Part shown: piece by piece, positions 35,828 to 46,830 of the stretch | How positions within the stretch are numbered: the stretch's first letter is position 1 | Layout of the letters: every line of letters starts with the position of its first letter | Assembly: GCF_001039355.2 (NCBI RefSeq) | Contig: NW_019774936.1 | Span: 457,832 to 507,661 of the forward strand | DNA from: Lingula anatina | Taxonomy: Eukaryota > Brachiopoda > Lingulata > Lingulida > Lingulidae | Direction: 5' to 3' | DNA length: 49,830 bases | Notes under the pieces: model-generated | Seen by the model: the letters and a program-made list of their open reading frames with translations, nothing else | Told to the model about the DNA's origin: nothing | The model's database searches: none | Translations under genes and position numbers: made by a program

Positions 35828-37349
35828 TTACGGACACAGAAAACGGACTTCGTAATCTTTACAATATTGTCCACTCGGCTGGTCGCGGTTCTCGCAGACG
35901 AACCCTTCAGAGGGCGTGCACTTCACTTTGATCACCTGACCCGTCTGATCCCACGGCTGATTGGTTCCCCTCACGCGGCACTGGATATCAATTGGTTCAT
36001 GGCCGGAGCACTTGAAAAAAATAAAGAAGACGTGTTCGCTACCATCTGAGTCAAGACCCACAATAGCATTTTTCTGCCCTTTTCTTGTATATTCGTTGAA
36101 CGGTATGCAACAACTTTAGCCCAAAAAAAAATCCCTAGCCATCACCCATTTTTCTCAACTTTAATAAAATGAAAAAGGGGTGCATCAGTCACCAACAGGC
36201 CTTGATGGCAATAATAGGTAGCATCCAATATAAAGCTTTGAAACAAAACGAAACGTATGTTCCCATATGGACACGCCCTAATGTATCTCACTTCCACTGA
36301 CTTCATTGTAGTGCTATAAAATTGTAGTAAATTTGCCACTGTATGAAGGGTTAAACATGTTATTGTATAATAAATACAAAGAATGAAGGCTGCAAAAACC
36401 TTTATTACGTATTATCATAACATAGAACTAACTGAAAACAACGTGTAACCCAGGATTATAATGTATATTTACCAATTCTTTAACTTACCGGATTAAAGCC
36501 TGTTGGCCCCACGTGCTCAGCATCTCCGTTACCGCTGGGGTTGTCTCTGTCCATCCAGGGAGTCCACTTTGCGCATGCAGGACACGTGCCTGTGAGATAT
36601 AGATTTTAAAGTAATACACAGAACTTCAACAAAAAAGATACATACATGCATACATACTAATTATAACATGCACATTTAGTGTTACAGAAAAAAATGAAAA
36701 GCAAAACACAAAAGGACATATTCACCCATTCATAAAGGCTACAATTACGTACAGAGCGCAGGAACAAGACTGACTACACGCTCAAACATACAAAGTTAAC
36801 TAACTGTAAGAAATTTTGCAGCATAGCGGCCATTTGCCTTCGGTATGAATGACAGCGTGTAAAGTGAGGTTATGTATCTGTTTATGTGTACGTTTTTTTC
36901 TCTGGCACATAAACCCCCCAAAACATTACCCCACCCAACAGTAACACAAACAGACGTTTGCTTGCGCGCGCACTCACGCGGACACAAAGGAAATTTCTCC
37001 ACGACATAGTGAAAGAGCAAACACGTACATATGAAAGGCCTCATGGACACGAGAAAGTTGATATGGAACTCCAAAGCATGAATTGCTGATACACTTCTCC
37101 TGGCCTCTTTTGACTACTTACCTACGTCTGGGCATTTAAACTTCACTTCGTAGTCCTTGCAGTATTTCCCGTTGACGTCTCTGGTACAGACCAAGCCATT
37201 CTCCCAGCTACAGTCGTGGTCGGTATTGTACGTGTCTCCAGTTGCATAGTAATGGTAGCGGGTGTCTCTATCGCGACACCGGGCACACATTGGGCGACCA
37301 CCATTGCATAGATTGACACCGTCATCAACCTGAAAAATGAGAACTATAA

Positions 37350-37411
<62 letters not shown>

Positions 37412-39090
37412 AAGTTACTAACGTGATGTTCACAGTCAGTATATATATAATCTGAACGTGAGATCGCATTTCTTCTGTACTAATTAACTGCAAGTAATTG
37501 ACCAGTATGCATTTAGAGGCTCATTGATCTGAAGGTTCAATAGCAATTGTCATCAAAATGTTAGAACGTTTGCTGAGAGCATCCATATTTCTTTCAGGCC
37601 TACTGAATTTCCAGAGGAGTGTACCGGGTACATTTTAACATGTCACCGTTTGACCTACGGAATCAAAATTGGCAAACACACTGTGTATGTATGCGCATTT
37701 ATCTTGAACGTGTATATAAAACCTGTATTCATTTTTCCCGTAAAATTAAATAAAGAGTATGAATGAACTAAATTCAAACATGTTAGAAGACAGGTGACAG
37801 TAGAAAAAATAGAACGTGATCATCACGTGGTGATCCTCACCCTGAAAGCCTTAACGTTCTCCCAGTCACCGGTACCGCTTGGGTTATCCCTATCTAGGTA
37901 GTTTGTCCACGTACCACCTGGAAAAAAAGAACGAGAAAAATATATAACGAAAAAATATGATGACCAGACAACATATCCTTCCTACAATACAAAAAAGAGA
38001 TTAAGAAAAGATAATGGCGCAGTACATCAAGGTGTCCTTTTAATAAAACATAAGTTTCAAAGAGGTGAAATCATTCGTAGCATTTCACAGAGAAAGTCAC
38101 ACTTACACCAATCCCCACAAAACTTACTTGTACTTGGGCACAAGTATCGTATCTCATAGTCTGCGCAGTATCCGTCGGCTTGCTGGGAGTTGCGACACAC
38201 CAAACCTTGTGTTGGTAAACAGTGGACCTCCAGTCTATCTGGAGCTGTTCCGGACCATCGCGTGAACGTTCTGGTTGACCCCTTTGCGCGACACTCTGCT
38301 CCGATGGGTTTACATCCACCACAGATGTAACCTAGTTTCTAAATGAAAGTGATAGATGAATTTAACTTTTTCTTTTTAATTGATCACCCTAAATGTCGAG
38401 TTTCTCCACTTTTCTCTTTGCCTCTCCATTCTTGCATTCTTATAATGATATTATTTATCACTTTTTTCCGAACTCCAGTGAAATCTCAGTAGCATAATTT
38501 CAACCAACCGAGTTACATTCATCTATTTATTTTAGCCTTTCCTCTAATCAAAAGACTTAGCAGCCAGAAGTGAAGATTTTTCTCACCTTTTGCTCTGTAA
38601 TATGTTCATGATCCCCATAACCTGAGGGATTGTCTCGGTCATACCAACCGGTCCAGTAATGTCCTTGGGAAATAAAGACAATTAGCAGTCACAGTTCACT
38701 TCAGTAACTTCAGCAAGATATTGAGTGACGTACATTATTCAGACTAACGTCTAAACAAAATGCAATTTACGTCTGTTCCTTGCGCCTACAACAATGTAAC
38801 AGCATTAAATAATATGTAGTTCCTAATATAGAAGTATACAAGTGCAGACAACTTTTTCTTTCCTTCTCGAACGAATGATGATATGTTTTATTATTTCAAA
38901 TTCGAGCAGAAATACAGTTCGGTGATAAAAATATATATTATGGATAATATCCCAAAGATTTAACTAAACTGGCATGGTATACGTGTATATGATGTATGAA
39001 GACGTGAGATATGTCAGCAAAACGCTGCCTCTTACCTTGGATAGAATGTAAAGTCAGAAAACACGAAAACACAAAGGGCATCAAATTCAT
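35828..39090 (-). CDS. secreted triple-CysD (WxxW) protein, copy 2, 7 exons
   Basis: Coding exons: 39036-39090, 38587-38663, 38128-38338, 37841-37917, 37122-37329, 36489-36589, 35828-36010; the same seven lengths and phases as copy 1, 303 residues. Signal peptide MNLMPFVFSCFLTLHSIQ. Module 1 HYWTGWYDRDNPSGYGD with the second half KLGYICGGCKPIGAECR; module 2 GTWTNYLDRDNPSGTGD, where the second Trp of the motif is Tyr; module 3 CPACAKWTPWMDRDNPSG and a final CSGHEPIDIQCRV to FLCP. Mature cysteines: 7, 7 and 8. The exon 2 acceptor is TTTCCCAAG, the exon 7 acceptor TTTTCAAG; the others are CAG or TAG. Intron 4 holds a (TA)n run. No frame damage is seen, so it is probably expressed. Role as extracellular gel or matrix component is inferred from the domain. 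Confidence 0.88.
37351..37409. repeat. (TA)n microsatellite in CysD copy 2 intron 4
   Basis: An uninterrupted alternating TA tract of about 58 bases; absent from the corresponding introns of copies 1 and 3. Confidence 0.9.
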
Positions 39091-40360
39091 GTTATACCTG
39101 AAAGATGAAACAATGTCTTAGTGTAGAAGACCATTTTCCATGACAGTTATCTCTCACACCTATTTCATGACATAATTCTTACCTATAATCTACATAACAT
39201 ACAACCCTAATCTGGGGGGGGGGCGTTGCCCTTTGTACGCTTTAGAAATATAATAGAAATTATGATCCAAATTGCTGTCAAAGATCATCATTCTTTTGAC
39301 CTTGTACTGTCTGAAGGAAGGGAAGTCTGGAAAAAGTCTACTCTTTGTAGACTTGTGAAAATTGTGATAAAAATGGATGACCCCCGAAGGCCTGTAATGT
39401 AATGTTAGTAAACTACAAAACTTGACTCCAGTTATCTTAAGTTTTTTTTTTTTAAAAACAAAGTGTGAACACATATATCTCTGCAATGCTACTCTTGTAT
39501 GTGCAGAATAATGTCTTATTTCACTTTCCTTACCCATCAACACTAACAACCTTATAGAAAACAACCTAATTAACTCTTATGTCTCACCATTTGTTACCAA
39601 CAAAAACGCCGTTTGCATACATTTATGAAGTTTTAACCATTGGGGACACGTGATCTGAATTTCAAAGACATCGTATTAAGCTTGAATGTCATTGAAACAC
39701 AACAAATGTCTATTTATGAGGTCTTATCCTAACCTAGATTACAAACATATTACCATCATTTAAAGTAAAGTAAAAAAAAGAAATAAAACCGGGTTATTTA
39801 ATTGCTTCTGTGCATTTTACGTCCCCGCCGAAGCCACAGAAACATCCAAATGCGACGGTACACCAATCAACAGTTGCATGTTTTGGATAAACAACATCAC
39901 AACCAATGATAAACTTAACTTATGACTGTATACACCTGTCTATAATTATATTTTTAAAAAATTACTTTAAAACAATAGTAAGGCTGCTTCGCCGTGCGCT
40001 CTTACACATCATTGGATATAGGTAGACGAACCCGTTTTCAAGAGTATACCGCGTGCATGGTACGATACTCAGTTTAATTAATTAATTAATTATTTTTATT
40101 AAAGAATTTGCTACTAATAATAATGATAACTATGGTTACAAAAAAGTATAATGCAGCGCAAAGTTTATTTTTGAACAGGGGGTCTACCACATACAATGTT
40201 CACTGTGTATTGAACTTTGTATATATTATATAGAATTGCTCAAGAACAATGTAAAAAGGTTGTTTCTGACTCACATGTGACCATACCTATAGGTATTGAC
40301 AGTGATACGTGCAGTGTGACTACGTGACGTGAGCTTACACATTAATGAAGGTGTGAAATC
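39091..40360 (-). promoter_or_regulatory. 5' flank of CysD copy 2, proximal
   Basis: A 3' splice site lies at 39098 (CTTTCAG|GTATAAC before the ATG) and a matching donor, GATTATAG|GTAAGA, ends an exon at 39183, which would make an 85-nt leader intron. Copy 3 has the same pair (46838-46922). Further upstream is AT-rich sequence shared with copy 3, including a run of AATT repeats near 40075. No other gene. Confidence 0.4.
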
Positions 40361-40521
40361 CAGGGGCGGATCGAAAGATATTTTCTGACAGGTTTCGAAT
40401 TATCTTTATCGATCCATCCTCCATTTTTGACCGTCTTCCGACAGAAAAAAAAATTACATACCCATCATTATAAACTTGAAAATCTGACCGTTTTCCGGAA
40501 GACCCAGAAGATCCGCCCCTG
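40361..40521. mobile_element. 161-bp MITE with CAGGGGCGGATC TIRs
   Basis: Ends CAGGGGCGGATC and GATCCGCCCCTG are perfect 12-bp inverted repeats. AAATC flanks both sides. The equivalent position of copy 3 (about 48082-48100) lacks the element and shows an uninterrupted sequence, so it inserted after the duplication. CAGGGGCGG ends are typical of hAT-type nonautonomous elements, although those usually make 8-bp duplications. Confidence 0.85.
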
Positions 40522-42682
40522 AAATCGTACCTCCAGTGGTGAAAGGCGAGTGTATAAGCCGAATCACCGTTCGATACTTTCCGTTTTCTTAAACTGTTCG
40601 GAAAAAGATTTCAGAGAGGTGTCATTCCAATGAAAATGTCTCGCAGTGACCGACCAAGGAACAAAACAAGGTGAGGTTATAGGTGTCCTGTTTTACTCCC
40701 TTAATTACAGGGGATGTAGATTTTGGGAACAAATTAACAAGCCAAAACCTGGGAACACTTATTTTGTCAGGACAAGAAGACTAAAGATTTTGACATGTTA
40801 TGAAATTCACTCATGGTGCTGAGACACCATTCACCGCAAGTCATAAAAGATAAAGCACTTTTCATCCCTCACACTAACATTTTACTGGTATTTCTCCGTT
40901 GTTCTCCAACGATGCTTACCTATAATCTACAAAAACTAAAATGAAGCCATGAAAACTGATTAATGTTTTTGTTTATGTAAAAACAACAATACCTGTACAA
41001 ATGATGGTTTAGAAAAAGGAAAAAAATGCGTATCAAAGTTTTAACCTGAAAACTTGCCCCTTACCTCAGCGGAGTGTCCTCGTCCACTTTTTGCTTGAAT
41101 TAACAACGTCGTCTTCTGATGGATTACCCAAGATAACATCAATTTTTTACACGATCTTAATTACGTAAGTGGGTGTAATGTCGGCCTTACAACTGAAAAA
41201 CACCTGGGGATAATTTGAATTAAAAAGACATGATCTTTTCCATAAGTACCTGCAACCCTTCATCAGAACGCGATTAGTTTTATTTATAAGCTGATATCTT
41301 TGCCAAACCTTTATATAATTGTGTTTAATTCCACGCATTGCATTAGGGGTGACACTTATTTTGGCAGGAGATTATACATGTATATTGTTTTTCTTGTTTG
41401 GGAAAGGGTAAAATGGGAAGGGAGAGGCTAAGGGAGCAATGTGGTATACTGTGTTAGTAGTACTTCCGGGGCGTAAAAAATATAAATAAATAAATAAAAA
41501 TTTAAAAAAAACGCAATTAGATATTGGATAGAAAGTTGAAGCCCCAAAACATTGTTATTTCATAAAATAAAAAAAATAAAAATAAACACAATTAGATATT
41601 GGATAGAAAGGCGCGGTCTTTATTGTTTATTGAAACTCTCATCATTATCTTATTTTAACTTTCAAGTCTGCTCTGAAAACTTTCTAGGGTTTTATTCAAT
41701 GGCCGATTGTCAGATGTGAGCATCGCCAGGAAACTTTATTGGAATATTATCTGCAGTCAAGTGTAGTTATGGGGTGTCGTTCTTGTATACAACATACTGT
41801 TTTAGCTGCCAACAGTAAATAAGGCCTCCATACCTTTTGAATGATGAAGTTGATTTATCAAACTTTCCTTACTGGTAGAAAAAAATGAGTTGAAGCCCCA
41901 AAACATTGTTATTTCACAAATATGAATTTTACCACTAAAACGCGTTAAGTGATAAGATTCTATATTTTGACAAACAATTTGTTTCCAAAGGTAAAAGTCT
42001 TCAAGCTTGTGAGTCTGGTTGAATGTACCACTTTGTCTTATGCTAAATAGCTAAGATCATGTAACACTAGTTAACTAAACCAAAACCTCCCATTTTTTCC
42101 AAAAGTTAACCCATTCATTGGTACGATTCAATGTTTTCGGTGAAAATTAAATCCCTGTGGCAAAATGATATTTCTTAAATTGGACTCGATATCTCATTCC
42201 AGTCAAATGCCCCTTGTTAAGTTGGTGAGCTGTGGAAAGGGCTGATACGTGTTATCGTTTGAACTTGTATAAACTGCTGCATTTTCGGCATTATAATATT
42301 GTCTTTCATTGATATAAATATATTCTACCAGACCCACCAAGATTTGGATATTCACTGGCTGTGGATTTTTCTGTTCTGCTGGCGAGGGATTTTGAACAAC
42401 AATAATAATAACAACATCATCCAACCGCCCGCTGCTAGAGGTAGTGAGTATATATGTAGTATACGCCATAGCCGTTTTTTTTTTTTTTTACATCATTTCT
42501 ATCAATAAGCGATGAACTGCTGCTTCGATGCAAAGAAGCACAATTTATTGTCCTTAAATGGTACTTTATTTAAATGCGTCAGTTTTAAAAATCGTAAAGA
42601 ACCTAAATTTTAAATCAATGCATAGCAAGTCAACAGAAAGTTTTCGGTACATGTAATAAAGCAATTCTGTAAGCGTTTCTCA
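40522..42682. other. CysD copy 2 distal 5' flank and copy 3 3' flank
   Basis: Up to about 41330 this aligns with the copy 3 upstream region, including a conserved donor (GATTATAG|GTAAGC) ending at 40920. From 41330 to about 42480 is an insert not found in the other units, with internal direct repeats (CAATTAGATATTGGATAGAA twice near 41513 and 41589; TGAAGCCCCAAAACATTGTT near 41537 and 41892). No gene is recognised. Confidence 0.45.
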
Positions 42683-42772
42683 GATACTAAATTCAGGTTG
42701 CATTGTGTGTCATTCACCAGGATATCGCTTGTCATTTTCCTCAGTGAGTACATACTGTATTAGTGAGCCAAA

Positions 42773-45700
42773 TTACGGACACAGGAAACGGACTTCGTAA
42801 TCGAAGCAATTTTGTCCACTCGGCTGGTCACGGTTCTCGCAGACGAACCCTTCAGAGGGCGTGCACTTCACTTTGATCACCTGACCAGTCAGTTCCCACG
42901 GCACATTATTTCCCCTCGTGCGGCACTGGATGTCAATTGGTTCATGTCCAGAGCACTTGAAAAATTAAAGGAGACGTGTTTGTTACCATCTGTGTCAAGG
43001 CCCACAATAGCATTTCTCTGCCCTTTACTCGTATATTAATTAAACGTTATGCAACTGCTTTAGTCCAAAGAAATTTTCTATTCATCATCCATTTCTCACA
43101 ACTCTAATAATATGAAAAAGAGGCGCGCAGTCGCCAACAGGCCTCGATGGCAATAATAGGTGGCATCCAATATTATCAGAAGACAAGTACACAAGCACTT
43201 ATATTCCTTTAGTTAATAATAATAATACTACATGTGAAGCTTTGAAAAAAATCGTATAGGTATATAATGATGACCACAACAAATTAGTTTTTTTTTTCTA
43301 TCTCGTATCTCAATAACAATGTTAATGCGTAAGACGTAAGAAAAGTTTTATGGCCGTACAAAGGACAGGACTGGCCATGGAATAACATACAGGTAATACC
43401 GACGTGACAGAAATGGTAGGCCCGAGAATGGAAGTCCGGGTCCAATATGGCTAGTACAAGTTAGGGTTAGAACGGAGTATTGGGGTAAGTATATGGGACG
43501 GATATCAGCTGTACAAAGTGGGGAACAGACTACCGTTCCTATCGGACTACCATTCCTGTCAGATCGGGTAAGTAGTTCCTTTAAAGTACATTGGTGTTAG
43601 CTATGCATGTACCAAGATCCTCAATTAAAGAGGGAGGCGAAGAAAGTGTTATCAACATTTTGAAACTTGTTATAACACGTAATGTTCCTATATGGACACG
43701 CCCTAAAAACAACTTTATATCTCACTTCCACTGATTCTGCTGCAGTGCTTTGAATTTGTCGAATATGTGCCACCGTATAAAAGGGTTAAACATGTTGTGT
43801 AATAAATGTAAGATATGAAGGCTGCAACAACCATTATAATGTATCATCATAACAGTGACTGCATTCCCACAGATTTTAGATCGATCTATCCCCGTGGGGA
43901 GTCTCACTAGATTACTGTCAGCTTGGCCGGCTTAAATGTCTGTCCCGCCTACTAAAAGCTGTAAGGGGGTAATTAACTTCCGTGCGCGCTCGGCTGACAG
44001 CAATTTAGCGTGAACCCCCAGGGAGTTAGGTCGATCCAGTTGGATCGATCTAAATCTGTGGGAATGCACTCATTGAATTAAGTGAGAACAACGTGTAAGC
44101 TAGGATTATAGTTTATGTACCAATTAATGTACCTACAGGATTAAAGCCAGTTGGCCCCACGTGCTCAGCGTCGCGGTCACCGCTGGGGTCATCTCTGTCC
44201 ATCCAGGGAGTCCACTTCGCGCAAGCAAGACACGTGCCTGTGTAAGATATATATTTCAAAGTAATATATATATATAATCCCATTTCAACAAAACATACAT
44301 CCATGCGCATTTTGTGTGACAGAGAAAATACAAAGAAAAAAACAGACAACTTCACCCATTTATAAAGGCTGAGGTAAAGTACAGAGCACGAAAACAAGGC
44401 TGACTATCAGCTCAAATACACAAATTAACTAATTCTAAGCTACGGGGATTTTAGATGTTTTAGAAGCAAAGCGGCCACTTACTTTTGTTATGAATGTGTG
44501 TAGAGTGAAGTTTTATGTCTGTTTATGTGTATGATTTTTTCTTTAGCACACTACACCCTTCAAAACACTACCCCACCACTCAACAGTCACACATGCGCGA
44601 GCGCGTGCGCACACACACCCACCTACACACACCATACACACACATCAATTTCGTCCACAGGGAAATTTCTCCACGACAATGTGAAGGAGCAAATGCGCAG
44701 ATATGGAGGGCCTCGTGGACACGAGAAAGATGGCATGGATATGCGATGCATGGTTTGCTGATGCACTTCTCCTGGCTTCTTTCGACGACTTACCTATGTT
44801 TGGACATTTAAAATTCACCTCGTAGTCCTTGCAGGTCCTCCCGTTGACTGATGTAGTACAGACCAAGCCATTCTCCCAGTTGCAGTCGTGGTCGGTATTG
44901 TATTGGTCTCCAGTTGCATAATAATGGTAGTGGGTCACTCTGTCGCGACACCGGGTGCACAATGGGCGAGCACCATTGCAAAGGTTGACGTTGTCAGTCG
45001 ACTGAAATATGAGAACTATAATGAATATTTAAAAAAAAACTATATATACAGACATCAAACGAAAAAATTCGAAGAATGGCAAGAATGTTTTAATAACGGA
45101 ATTGATCAAGGTCTGACATCCTGTGCGAAGTTACTAACGTGAGATCGCATTTCTTCGGCACTAATTCACTGCAAATAATTGACCAGTATTTACTGTATTT
45201 AGAGGTTCATTGAAATGAAGGTTCAATAGCAATTGCCATCAAAAAAGTTAGACGTTTGTGCAGATGCCTAACAGGCCTACTGAATTTCCACACAAAGGTT
45301 CCGGGTACCTTTTAACCAATTGCCTTTTGGTCCTATCGAATAAAAATCGACAAAAACACTGTATATGCATGCGCATGTACCCTGAGCGTGTTAAGCTGGT
45401 CTCGTATAAAGCCTTCTTCATTTTTTCCGTAATATTAAATAAAGATTGTTACTTAACTAAAGGCAAACACTTAAGCAGACAGGTGACAGTAGCAAAAATA
45501 GCACGTGATCATCACGTGGTGATCCTCACCCTGAAAGTCTCAACATTCTCCCAGTCTCCGGTACCGCTTGGATCATCCCTATCTTGGTAGTTTGTCCACG
45601 TACCACCTGGATAAAAGAACGAAGAAAAAATATTATGAAAAAAATATATGATGTCGAGACAACAAATCCGTCGTCCCTGTAATACAAACAAAAAAAAAGA

Positions 45701-46830
45701 AGAAAAAAAGATCAAGAAAGAAAACGTGCAGTAGTTCAAGGCGTCCTTGAAAAACAAGAAGTTTCAAATAGGGTGAAATTTCTCGTTGTGGTAATGCACA
45801 AAGAAGGTCACACCTACCACAATGCCCACAGAACTTACTTGTACTTGGGCACAAGTATCTTATCTCATAGTCTGCGCAGGACCCGTCGGCTTGCTGGGAG
45901 TTGCGACACAGCAGACCTTGTGTTGGTAAACAATGGACCTCCAATATATCTGGAGCAGTTCCAGACCAGCGAGTGAACGTACTGGTTGACCCCTTTACGC
46001 GACACTCCGCCGCGATGGGTTTACATCCGCCACAGATGTAACCTAGTTTCTAAATGAAAGTGGCAAATAAATTTTACTTTTATCTTTTTTATTGACCACC
46101 CTAAATGTCGAGGCTTTCCACTTTTCTCTTTACAAACGCTCGCTCTCTTCTTCTCTTTCCCATTCTTGCATTCTAATACAATGATATTATTTTACATTTT
46201 CCGAACAGTGTTATCAGAGAAGCATCATCTCAACCAACCGAATTACATTCATTCATTTATTTTAGCCTTTCCTCTAATCAAACGACGTAGAAGCTAGAAG
46301 TGAAGTTTTTTCTTACCTTTTGTTCTGTAATATGTTCATTATCCTCATAACCAGAAGGATCGTCTCGGTCATACCAACCGGTCCAATAATGTCCTTGGGA
46401 AATAAAGACAGTGAACAGTCACAGATAAATTCAGTAACTTCAGTAATATATATTGAGTGACGTACATTATTCAGACTAAAGTCTCAACAAAATGCAATTT
46501 ATGTCTGTTCCTTGCGCCTACAACAATTTAACAGTGTTTAATAATATCTAGTTCCTAAAACTTATATAAGTATACATGTGCAGACAACCTTTTCTTGCCT
46601 TCTCGAACAAATAATGATATGTTGTATTATTTCAAGTTCGAGCAGAAATACAGTTCGGTTATTAAAGTGTATATTCTGGATAATATCTCAAAGATTAAAC
46701 TAATTAACTGGCATGGTACACGTGTATTATGATGTATGAAGAGGTGACATATGTTAACAAAACGCTGCCTCTTACCTTGGATAGAATGTAAAGTCAGAAA
46801 ACACGAAAACACAAAGGGCATCAAATTCAT
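42773..46830 (-). CDS. secreted triple-CysD (WxxW) protein, copy 3, 7 exons
   Basis: Coding exons: 46776-46830, 46317-46393, 45839-46049, 45530-45606, 44794-45001, 44137-44237, 42773-42955; 303 residues. Signal peptide MNLMPFVFSCFLTLHSIQ, as in copy 2. Module 1 HYWTGWYDRDDPSGYEDNEH; module 2 GTWTNYQDRDDPSGTGDWEN; module 3 GTCLACAKWTPWMDRDDPSG (CLAC instead of CPAC). Acidic DDPSG replaces DNPSG in all three modules of this copy. The last exon differs most (NNVPWELTGQ, QNCFDYEV), yet its frame and all six Cys are kept, which suggests selection. Exon 5 starts after TTTCAG|TCGACT. Intron 6 carries a MITE (43860-44068). Function inferred as for the other copies. Confidence 0.88.
43860..44068. mobile_element. 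209-bp MITE in CysD copy 3 intron 6
   Basis: The left end TGCATTCCCACAGATTT and the right end AAATCTGTGGGAATGCA are inverted repeats that continue as TAGATCGATC/GATCGATCTA with one mismatch. Introns 6 of copies 1 and 2 lack it. No coding capacity. A clear target duplication was not seen. Confidence 0.8.
44586..44645. repeat. (CA)n/(CG)n-rich stretch in CysD copy 3 intron 5
   Basis: Alternating purine-pyrimidine repeats (GCGCGAGCGCG then CACACA...). The + strand frames across it (44515-44811) are composition artefacts. Confidence 0.75.

Noticed and set aside
39190-39564. 124-aa minus-strand ORF upstream of CysD copy 2
   Set aside because: The homologous region of copy 3 does not keep the frame, so it is not under coding constraint.
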